A stretch of DNA of 19,706 nucleotides from Akkermansiaceae bacterium (lineage in GTDB: Bacteria; Verrucomicrobiota; Verrucomicrobiia; Verrucomicrobiales; Akkermansiaceae), in assembly GCA_023301545.1 (NCBI GenBank), contig JALZUI010000074.1, forward strand, positions 1 through 19,706, in the 5' to 3' direction. A program made the position numbers and the translations under genes. This document shows, in pieces, positions 14,149-19,706 of the stretch (position 1 is its first letter; each line of letters starts with the position of its first letter). Below the pieces are notes generated by a model. That model was not told the origin of the DNA and did no database searches. It saw nothing but the letters and a program-made list of their open reading frames with translations.

Positions 14149-16289
14149 TTGTATTTCTTCCGTACGCGAATACGGAGCCAGACGGAAAGCCCTGCAAAGA
14201 TCATGACAATGAGCATGAAGACTAAAACGGAGCCGTACTGCATGGGCTTAATATGAATGGAGGGGGGGAGTTTTCCTGCGATGGTGTAAATGTGGTAGGG
14301 CATGGCCTGCACGGATTGAGAGAGGAAGGAGAAGAACTTATCCAAACCAACTCCGGGGAGGGCGCTAAAGTTTGTCGGGAGGTCCGACTTGGCGGCGACG
14401 GCCGCTGTGAACATGATGGGCGCAGTTTCCCCTGCGACCCTAGTAATCCCTAAGACCGAGGCAGTAAGAATACCGGGAGTAGCGTAGGGGAGGACGGCGG
14501 TTTTAATCGCTTGCCATTTAGTTGCCCCTAGGGCGAGAGAGGCCTCGCGGAAGCCTCTGGGAACGGCCCGGAGCGATTCCTCGGAAGAGGTGATAATGAT
14601 AGGCAGAACCATAATGGCGAGAGTGAAGGCACCTGCGATGAGGGAGTTTCCCCATCCTTGGAAAGAGAGGAAGGTCCATCCCGTGTAATAGCGCTCGAGG
14701 CCTTGCTGTTGCGCCGAGCGGAGTTGGTGAACGAGTTCCTTATCCTTATCGATGATCATGATGCGCTCTTTCTCCTGGGTGCGTAGATCTGGTTGGCTGA
14801 AGCTAGGAATGACAGGGAAGCGGAACTTGTCATCAATGGAGGGAGTGCTGGTCATCTTGGGTGCGAGCGAGACAAAAAGCCCGAGCCCGAAGATTCCGAA
14901 TACGATCGAAGGCACTCCTGCGAGGTTCATCATGGAAAGGCGAATGGTAGAGATGAGCTTGCCCTGGCGAGAGTATTCCCCGAGGAAAATAGCGGCACAG
15001 ACCCCGATGCCCAACCCGATAATCATACAGGCAATGACAAGTGTAGCGGTCCCCAGGATAGGGCCTGCGATTCCGCCAGCGGAGTATGGGAAAACTTTCT
15101 CGGAGAGGGACTTGAGGCGAGGTTGACCGTTTTCATTAACCGCCCCTGCGTTAGCGGCCTTGAAGGCTGACATGTCGGTGGTGGGGAGCTTGATTTGGGC
15201 GGCCTTAGTAAGGGTGAATTCCTTGTAGGGGCTTTCGTACGAAGTGCTGCCGATGTCAGAAATTTTGAGCTGAGGATTGTCCTGTTGGAGGGCTTCAAAT
15301 TCGCTGAGGGGGAGAAGCAGGCTGTCGCTGGTCTTCTTCATATCGAGGAAAATAGCCCCTTTTTCCAGATTGTGGGAATGCAGCGCGCTGGCAGCAGGGT
15401 TTTCCTCCAAGAGGGTTTTGAGCGAAGAGAGAGGAAGCGTATGTTTGCCCGCAGGAATGGTGAAGCTAATGCGCTCGGTGGTGTTGATGACTTCGGTTCC
15501 TTCTAGGGCCTTGAAATCGCCGGTGTCTGCTAGGCATGCTTGATATTGCTCAGGAGTCAGGAGGACGCTTTGCGCTCTAGGAATGTAGAGAGGCATAAGC
15601 TCGGCGGGCTTGTCATCGGCGACGTCGGTTAGGTTTCCGTAGAGCTTGTAGATGAGGGGAGACTTCGCCAACTTGACGAGCGTCTTGGCCTGCATTTGAC
15701 CTTCTTTTTGCTGGAAATTAACGGAGTAGCTTTTGCTTTCCAAGGTGATGCTTTGCGCTGGGAAGCTTTGCAACTTTGGAGACTGCGAGGTGAGGGTTGT
15801 ATAGCTATCTGGGCTGACTTGGAATTCCGTATCTTGGGAGAGTTCAAATCCTGCAGGGGCTGTAAATTCTCGTTTTAGGTATTTGGCAGTGAAATTGTTA
15901 TAAACTTCGACATTACTTAAGTACCCATCGCCAATCACGCTACCAGGTTCAATCTTGAAGGTGCGGTATTCAGTGCTGCGGGAGGAATCCTGAATGTCGG
16001 TGAAAAGTCCTTCGCGAGGATTGTACTTCTGGAGGGTTTTGAAACTCTTGGCAGGGATCGATAATTGCTTGCCCGCATCATAGGTAACCAGCTCCAAGGA
16101 CTCGGGCTTGCGCGTGAGAAACTCCGTGCCGTACTGGTGAAGGACTGGAGCGCCACGCCAGATGATGAGCCCAAAGATGAAGAGAGTGAAGCAAAGGATC
16201 GAATACGTGGCCGCCATGAGAACGGAACGCTGAGCGAGTTCCTTGGTGACGCGTTTGCTATTACCGGGGGCAAATGGGTTTGGTTCCAT
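14142..16289 (-). CDS. pstA: Phosphate ABC transporter permease PstA with large extracytoplasmic insertions
   Basis: One of the two membrane subunits of the phosphate importer. The permease core is clear: helices from about 405 onward, the EAA loop PRGFREASLALGATKWQAIKTAVLPYATPG (577-606) that docks on PstB, and the PstA-typical RVAGETAPIMFTA (617-629). The length is 715 residues, against about 280-300 in E. coli and most bacteria. The excess lies in two places. Residues 60-400, between the first helix (28-46) and the core, should be extracytoplasmic and are built of tandem units of about 41 residues. A second insertion of roughly 60 residues (476-540), hydrophilic and Lys/Glu/Gln-rich, interrupts the core. 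The gene starts 12 bases after pstC and overlaps pstB. PstA rather than PstC is assigned from the GETAP motif and gene order. Confidence 0.93.
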   Translation of the reverse strand: MEPNPFAPGNSKRVTKELAQRSVLMAATYSILCFTLFIFGLIIWRGAPVLHQYGTEFLTRKPESLELVTYDAGKQLSIPAKSFKTLQKYNPREGLFTDIQDSSRSTEYRTFKIEPGSVIGDGYLSNVEVYNNFTAKYLKREFTAPAGFELSQDTEFQVSPDSYTTLTSQSPKLQSFPAQSITLESKSYSVNFQQKEGQMQAKTLVKLAKSPLIYKLYGNLTDVADDKPAELMPLYIPRAQSVLLTPEQYQACLADTGDFKALEGTEVINTTERISFTIPAGKHTLPLSSLKTLLEENPAASALHSHNLEKGAIFLDMKKTSDSLLLPLSEFEALQQDNPQLKISDIGSTSYESPYKEFTLTKAAQIKLPTTDMSAFKAANAGAVNENGQPRLKSLSEKVFPYSAGGIAGPILGTATLVIACMIIGLGIGVCAAIFLGEYSRQGKLISTIRLSMMNLAGVPSIVFGIFGLGLFVSLAPKMTSTPSIDDKFRFPVIPSFSQPDLRTQEKERIMIIDKDKELVHQLRSAQQQGLERYYTGWTFLSFQGWGNSLIAGAFTLAIMVLPIIITSSEESLRAVPRGFREASLALGATKWQAIKTAVLPYATPGILTASVLGITRVAGETAPIMFTAAVAAKSDLPTNFSALPGVGLDKFFSFLSQSVQAMPYHIYTIAGKLPPSIHIKPMQYGSVLVFMLIVMIFAGLSVWLRIRVRKKYKW
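15090..16112 (-). repeat. Tandem protein-level repeats of about 41 residues in the PstA insertion
   Basis: The core is hydrophobic-x-hydrophobic-P-x(3)-[FLMY]-x(2)-[LF]-x(3)-N-P. Clear copies: SIPAKSFKTLQKYNP (77-91), VSPDSYTTLTSQSP (158-171), LTPEQYQACLADTG (244-257), TLPLSSLKTLLEENP (284-298), LLPLSEFEALQQDNP (325-339) and KLPTTDMSAFKAANA (367-381). The key prolines are at 79, 160, 246, 286, 327 and 369, so the last four are 40-42 apart and the earlier steps are about twice that. A degenerate copy (QAKTLVKLAKSP, 200-211) partly fills one gap. A strand-like lead such as FTIPAG or FTLTKA often precedes each core. The repeats are not visible as DNA repeats, so they are old. Confidence 0.75.
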
Positions 16290-16301
16290 AGATAGAGCGG
16301 G

Positions 16302-18332
16302 TTAACCTTTATTGCCGTAGCGCTTAATGAAGGCTTGGGCGAGGGAGTTGAGGACAAGTGAGATGAGGAAGAGGACGAAGCCAACGAGGAAGAGAGCGCG
16401 GTACTGGATGCTGCCTGGAGCGGCTTCTCCTGTGGATTGAGCAATGAGACCTGTCATGGTGTGAACGGGGGAGGTGATTTTCTCTGGCCATGCGATGGTT
16501 CCACCAGCAACAAGAAGGACGACCATCGTTTCTCCAATGATTCTGCCGAATCCTAAAATCACGGCAGCCACAATTCCAGAGAGAGCTGACGGGATGATCA
16601 CACGGAAAACAGTTTCAAGCTTAGAAGCGCCAAGAGCGAGAGAGGCTTCGTAGTATGACTTAGGGACGTTATTGATGGCGTCCTCGGCAAGGGTGAACAT
16701 GGTAGGGATGGCCATGAAGGCAAGGAGTACGCCAGCGGTGAGCATCATTTGCTCTCCCAGTGCCGGGAAGCCGGGAACCCATTCGAGCCAGGAGGTGTAA
16801 GAGATTTTGAGGATTGTTTGCCCCACAATGACGACTCCCAGAAAGGCCAAGACAACAGAGGGGATGGCCTGAATGAATTCTAAAATGGGTTTGATAATCG
16901 TTTGCTCCAAAGGATTAGAGAGCCGGTTGACATAGATCGCTGCACCGACAGCAAATGGGGTGGCGATCGAGATGGCGATGAGTGTGATAAAGAGTGAGCC
17001 TCCGAAGAGGGGGCGCAGACCGAAAAAGTTATGCCAGGAGCTATTAGCGACCCATTCTTTACCAAAAATAAAGCCGGTTAAGGTCTTGAAAAAGCCGATC
17101 TTGTCATCATGTCGCCATTCTTTCAACTGCTGATTTTTTGAGAGCATGAACTCTTCATATCCTTCGACAGATTCTTGCAATTCCTTATGGAATTCACGTG
17201 CACCCCGGTTCGTGAATTCGCTGAGCTCAGGGAGTTTTGCGAACTCAGGAGTGGTCACGTTCATCATTTGTTCGATGAGCTGATCGTGTTCTGGAATGGT
17301 CACATACACGTTCTGCGCTAAGGCGTCGTAGTCTTGGTCCTCAGTGACTAGACGTTCGAGCTCGATTTCGAGGCTGCGGCGTTTCTCGGGGGTGGCTTCG
17401 GGAATTCCTTGCTCGATGCTTCGCTTCTTGGCCGCGGAGGAGAGAAAGGCGTAAGAGCGCTCACTGACGGCTAGGGTTTGATCCCGCATACGGTTGATGT
17501 AATTGGTGTAGTCGCGGTCAGAGGCGTAGAGAACTTTTTCGATACCAGAGAGCTGTTGAAAAAGAGGCTGTTGCGCGAGCTCGGAGCGCTTGGCGGAGCC
17601 ACGGGCGCTGATGGTTTTGATATACTTCGGCGTGGAAGAATCGGTGGCGTAGCGAGAGTAGAGCTCAGTGAGAGTGTCTTTGAGCTTTTGGATCGCCTCG
17701 GGTTGATCGCGTTTAACTAAGTGGGCTTTGCTTTGTAGCTGTGGAGTGAGGTCGGAGATTTTTATCTTTTTAGCAATTTCTTGGATTCGAACCGTTAGGT
17801 CATCCTGAGCCTGTGTTAGTTTTTGCTCTGCCTCGGCCTGTTGTGTTTTTGCGAGGGCTTGTTTTTCAGGGTCTTCATCTTCGGCCCAGATTTCCCAGAT
17901 GATTTCTTTGCTATCGATCCGTTCTTTGGCGGTTTTGATGTTGAGGATTTCCTCGCGCATTTGTTCCCGTGCGATGTTCTGGAATCCAACGAAGACTTGA
18001 GGGATGTACGCGTCCGCACCTGCGCGGTGGAAAATTTCGTACTGCTTAAGATTGGTGGTGAGTGAGGCGATTTCCTCTTGGTATTTCAGTTGCTCTTTAG
18101 CAATGTCGGCAAATTCTTTACCAGACTGGCGGTAGATATTGAGGTTCGTCTTATAATCGGGGAAGAAGTAGACGGCTTCCTTGACGAGCAGAAGCGAGAT
18201 TAAAATAAGCGCAATAATCGAGATGACAGCGTTGCCTCCGAAGAAAAACTTAATGAATTCCTGTTTTCCGATCCCAAATATCTTGAGGCCTTTCCCTTTG
18301 GAGAACGGGGAGTCTGTTTTCGTCTTTTTCAT
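16302..18332 (-). CDS. pstC: Phosphate ABC transporter permease PstC with a large helical extracytoplasmic insertion
   Basis: The second membrane subunit of the phosphate importer. The core permease occupies residues from about 440 to the end, with the EAA loop PKSYYEASLALGASKLETVFRVIIPSALSG (557-586) and the PstC-typical FGRIIGETMVVLLVAGG (595-611). One helix (about 35-57) precedes a 375-residue hydrophilic segment (58-434) that should be outside the cytoplasmic membrane. This segment is rich in Glu, Lys, Gln and Ala and contains likely coiled coils (for example 78-99, 119-145, 155-190, 380-405). Total length is 676 residues, against about 300-320 usually. I chose the ATG at 18332 over the TTG immediately before it. 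No Shine-Dalgarno is visible. It is the first gene of pstC-pstA-pstB and is separated from pstS by a terminator, so it probably has its own promoter. Confidence 0.93.
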   Translation of the reverse strand: MKKTKTDSPFSKGKGLKIFGIGKQEFIKFFFGGNAVISIIALILISLLLVKEAVYFFPDYKTNLNIYRQSGKEFADIAKEQLKYQEEIASLTTNLKQYEIFHRAGADAYIPQVFVGFQNIAREQMREEILNIKTAKERIDSKEIIWEIWAEDEDPEKQALAKTQQAEAEQKLTQAQDDLTVRIQEIAKKIKISDLTPQLQSKAHLVKRDQPEAIQKLKDTLTELYSRYATDSSTPKYIKTISARGSAKRSELAQQPLFQQLSGIEKVLYASDRDYTNYINRMRDQTLAVSERSYAFLSSAAKKRSIEQGIPEATPEKRRSLEIELERLVTEDQDYDALAQNVYVTIPEHDQLIEQMMNVTTPEFAKLPELSEFTNRGAREFHKELQESVEGYEEFMLSKNQQLKEWRHDDKIGFFKTLTGFIFGKEWVANSSWHNFFGLRPLFGGSLFITLIAISIATPFAVGAAIYVNRLSNPLEQTIIKPILEFIQAIPSVVLAFLGVVIVGQTILKISYTSWLEWVPGFPALGEQMMLTAGVLLAFMAIPTMFTLAEDAINNVPKSYYEASLALGASKLETVFRVIIPSALSGIVAAVILGFGRIIGETMVVLLVAGGTIAWPEKITSPVHTMTGLIAQSTGEAAPGSIQYRALFLVGFVLFLISLVLNSLAQAFIKRYGNKG

Positions 18333-18372
18333 CAATGAGAAGTATGCTGAGGATCGATCCTAATATAGGTAA

Positions 18373-18403
18373 CTTATTTGAGGTAAACGAACAGGCTTGT
18401 CAC
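18373..18403 (-). promoter_or_regulatory. Possible pstC promoter with a GTGACAA half-site
   Basis: On the minus strand GTGACA (18403-18398) and AATAAG (18378-18373) are 19 bases apart, a weak promoter-like pair 40-70 bases before the pstC ATG. The -35 overlaps GTGACAA, the same heptamer that forms the palindrome upstream of pstS, hinting at common control. Confidence 0.35.
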
Positions 18404-18484
18404 GTGTTTATTTCCTCTGAAAGGTGCCTTTTTTTAGGGGGAGTCAATGAAGCCCGAAGGGTATTGATTTAGAGGAGGTTAAAA

Positions 18485-18516
18485 GCAAAAAATCTCCGCC
18501 TTGGGGAAGGCGGAGG
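18485..18516 (-). terminator. Intrinsic terminator after pstS
   Basis: On the minus strand a perfect 9-bp stem (CTCCGCCTT / AAGGCGGAG, loop CCCC) is followed by ATTTTTTGCTTTT, 30 bases past the pstS stop. It should limit read-through into pstC, giving more binding protein than permease. Confidence 0.9.
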
Positions 18517-18545
18517 ATACAGAGAAATAGTTAAGACTCCCTAAT

Positions 18546-19391
18546 TTATTTAGCAGGAATGAAGCCTACCTTTTGGATGATCTTTCCTGCGATTTTGCTA
18601 CTTGCTGCCCATTCGAGGAATTTCTTGGATTCGCCATTTGGTTCACCAATAGTGTAGTAGTAAAGGTTACGGGATAGAGGGTAGCTATCAGCGAAGTCTG
18701 GAGATGCTTCAATGCCATCAACGGTGATGGAAGTTACGCCTTCAGATTCCGCATAAGCGAGGCCTACGTATCCGATGCCATTCGCGTTCTTAGAAACTTG
18801 TTCTACGATTTGAGTGTTACCTGCTTGCTTAGCTGATTTGGAGCCATAATCAACCTTGTCCATTGCTAGCTTTTGGAAGGTTTTGTAAGTTCCTGAGGCT
18901 TCGTTTCGAGTGTAAACTGCGATTTCTCCAGGAGTTCCGCCAACTTCTGACCAGTCTTGTATGCTTCCGGTGAAAATGCCTTTGATTTGCTCCTTGGTGA
19001 GTGCTTGTACTCCGTTCGCATTATTTACGATTACGGCGATCATGTCGACTCCGGCAACGGTTTCGACAGCTTCCTGGCCTTTAGCGGTAAATTTGCCTTT
19101 TTCCTCATCCTTGATCGAGCGAGAGCTCATGCCAATATTAGCGGTGCCATTGAGGAGAGCCTTGAATGCAGAGGAAGATCCCTCAGCTGCGATATCGAAT
19201 TTCACAGCGTTTCCTGAGGCGATGTAGGCTTCGGCAAGTTGAGGAGCCATCTTACAACCGATAGTGTCTGAGCCTTTGAAAACGAGAGTTTCGCTTCCAG
19301 ATCCGAGTTGGATGTTTTCTCCTGCTTTGATAGAGGCTTGCCCGAAGGAGGCTAAGGTCGTGAGGGCGATGGCGGCAATTGTTTTAATCAT
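18546..19391 (-). CDS. pstS: Phosphate-binding protein PstS
   Basis: Periplasmic phosphate receptor that delivers phosphate to PstC-PstA. The 281 residues begin with a Sec signal peptide (MIKTIAAIALTTLASFGQA, cleavage likely after Ala19). The phosphate-binding loops are visible: FKGSDTIG (38-45), EGSSSAFKALL (70-80), GMSSRS (87-92) and TRNEASGTYKTF (161-172), which matches the family 'R..gSGT...F'. IKGIFTGSIQDWSEVGG (136-152) is another family block. It is shorter than E. coli PstS (346) but typical of the short PstS-like proteins of other phyla. It has its own promoter with a palindrome upstream and its own terminator, so it is a separate transcription unit at the head of the pst cluster. 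Confidence 0.95.
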   Translation of the reverse strand: MIKTIAAIALTTLASFGQASIKAGENIQLGSGSETLVFKGSDTIGCKMAPQLAEAYIASGNAVKFDIAAEGSSSAFKALLNGTANIGMSSRSIKDEEKGKFTAKGQEAVETVAGVDMIAVIVNNANGVQALTKEQIKGIFTGSIQDWSEVGGTPGEIAVYTRNEASGTYKTFQKLAMDKVDYGSKSAKQAGNTQIVEQVSKNANGIGYVGLAYAESEGVTSITVDGIEASPDFADSYPLSRNLYYYTIGEPNGESKKFLEWAASSKIAGKIIQKVGFIPAK

Positions 19392-19413
19392 AGTCTAATG
19401 GGTTAAGATAGAA

Positions 19414-19428
19414 GCGAGTTGTCCTCGC
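19414..19428 (-). promoter_or_regulatory. Small hairpin in the pstS leader
   Basis: A 5-bp stem (GCGAG / CTCGC) with a five-base loop lies in the predicted 5' leader, about 23 bases before the ATG. It is short and might only protect the 5' end. Confidence 0.3.
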
Positions 19429-19437
19429 ATTGCGGTG

Positions 19438-19467
19438 AGTCTAGCGGAAGTGCTCCCCAGTTGTCAA
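19438..19467 (-). promoter_or_regulatory. pstS promoter
   Basis: On the minus strand TTGACA (19467-19462) and TAGACT (19443-19438) are 18 bases apart, with 6/6 and 4/6 matches to the vegetative consensus. The start site would be near 19431, giving a leader of about 40 bases. Confidence 0.6.
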
Positions 19468-19477
19468 AGCGGTGATG

Positions 19478-19493
19478 GTGACAAAGTTGTCAC
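19478..19493. promoter_or_regulatory. Palindromic operator candidate upstream of the pstS promoter
   Basis: GTGACAA-AG-TTGTCAC has perfect 7-bp arms around two bases and ends 10 bases upstream of the pstS -35 element. That is the position of an activator site. The arms resemble the TGTCA core of enterobacterial Pho boxes, but here they are inverted rather than in the usual 11-base direct repeat. A PhoB-like regulator is a plausible but unproven binder. Confidence 0.55.
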
Positions 19494-19512
19494 TTTCGAG
19501 CGTCAGCAACGC

Positions 19513-19542
19513 AAAAAAAAGCGCAACCATGAGGTTGCGCTT
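19513..19542 (-). terminator. Intrinsic terminator of the upstream porin gene
   Basis: On the minus strand a perfect 10-bp stem (AAGCGCAACC / GGTTGCGCTT, loop TCAT) runs into eight T's. It lies 26 bases after the porin stop codon and isolates that gene from the pstS promoter. Confidence 0.92.
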
Positions 19543-19568
19543 ATCAGTTTTAAATATTGAGAAGGAAT

Positions 19569-19706
19569 TTAGAACTTAAGACGGTAAGCGGCGGAAAATG
19601 TGACGGCATCACTATCCTCGGCGCCGGTGCCGTTTACTTGGTCATATTCCACGGCGACTAAAACCTTGGAATTGTCTCCATGGAAGTAGTAGTTTAATCC
19701 GAGGTA
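19569..19706 (-). CDS. Outer-membrane beta-barrel porin, C-terminal fragment
   Basis: The frame is open from the window edge for 45 codons and ends in TAA at 19571-19569; the rest of the gene lies outside. The fragment begins YLGLNYYFHGDNSKVLVAVEY and ends SAAYRLKF. Alternating hydrophobic residues and a terminal Phe are the hallmark of the last strand of an outer-membrane barrel, and 'GlNYYf.Gd..K....y' is the ending seen in phosphate-selective porins of the OprO/OprP type. By family knowledge such porins let phosphate or polyphosphate cross the outer membrane. The position directly before pstS, on the same strand, supports a phosphate role, but substrate choice cannot be shown from 45 residues. 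Confidence 0.75.
   Translation of the reverse strand, partial: YLGLNYYFHGDNSKVLVAVEYDQVNGTGAEDSDAVTFSAAYRLKF

Noticed and set aside
14752..16444. ORFs opposite pstA and pstC (for example 14793-15170, 15195-15506, 15935-16444)
   Set aside because: They are antisense to a clear reading frame; their translations are low-complexity Ser/Arg-rich or show no family features.
17288..17320. A copy of the PstA repeat inside the PstC insertion (IPEHDQLIEQMMN)
   Set aside because: It shares the Pro and the Asn spacing but not the aromatic/aliphatic and Leu positions, so the similarity is too weak to call.
18333..18335. TTG immediately before the pstC ATG as the start codon
   Set aside because: The adjacent in-frame ATG (18332-18330) is the more usual start and changes only one residue; there is no ribosome-binding site to favour the TTG.
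18401..18406. CACGTG palindrome upstream of pstC as a regulator site
   Set aside because: A six-base palindrome is expected by chance several times in a sequence of this size and nothing else supports it.
19461..19493. Classical Pho box (two CTGTCAT direct repeats 11 bases apart)
   Set aside because: TGTCA cores are present, but the direct copies are 26 bases apart and the close pair is inverted, so the enterobacterial Pho box definition is not met.
1..19706. CRISPR arrays, insertion sequences, tRNA or rRNA genes
   Set aside because: No regularly spaced direct repeats, no transposase or terminal inverted repeats with target duplication, and no cloverleaf or rRNA signature were seen on either strand.

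Overview
The window (about 50% G+C, unbroken gene content, no mobile element, tRNA, rRNA or CRISPR seen) looks like a chromosomal segment of a Gram-negative bacterium, most likely a member of the Verrucomicrobiota. This is an inference from the protein flavour: the PNPase and AcnB sequences, the ECF sigma factor paired with a repeat-bearing membrane partner, an outer-membrane barrel protein ending in Phe, and the near absence of Shine-Dalgarno sequences. No search was run.

Layout: (1) 1-330, the C-terminal end of an oligopeptide/dipeptide ABC transporter ATPase. (2) 578-2761, pnp (polynucleotide phosphorylase) with a 5'-leader hairpin, closed by a strong bidirectional terminator. (3) 5510-2868 on the minus strand, dnaG (primase) followed by a membrane-anchored FHA-domain protein. 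(4) 5620-7032, a full-length NfeD-type membrane serine protease; it and the convergent acnB (9886-7118) share a bidirectional terminator. (5) 11395-10077 on the minus strand, an ECF sigma factor and a probable membrane anti-sigma partner with three short N-terminal repeats. (6) 11544-12554, a divergent xylose-isomerase-like TIM-barrel enzyme. (7) 19706-12719 on the minus strand, a phosphate-uptake region: the end of an outer-membrane porin, pstS, pstC, pstA, pstB and, where phoU often sits, an AT-rich SdpI-family membrane protein.

The most unusual content is in the Pst transporter. Both permeases are more than twice the usual length because each carries a 340-380 residue extracytoplasmic insertion between its first membrane helix and the conserved permease core. 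The PstC insertion is charged, helical and partly coiled-coil. The PstA insertion is built from tandem units of roughly 41 residues sharing a hydrophobic-Pro-x(3)-aromatic/aliphatic-x(2)-Leu-x(3)-Asn-Pro core. PstA also has a second, smaller insertion within the permease core. Together these could form a large periplasmic structure above the channel, with PstS and the porin as possible partners.

Regulation: pstS has a good -35/-10 promoter preceded by a perfect GTGACAA-N2-TTGTCAC palindrome, and the same half-site lies upstream of pstC. A terminator between pstS and pstC would uncouple binding-protein from permease expression. Promoters of nfeD and the TIM-barrel gene lie so close to the ATG that their transcripts should be leaderless or nearly so.
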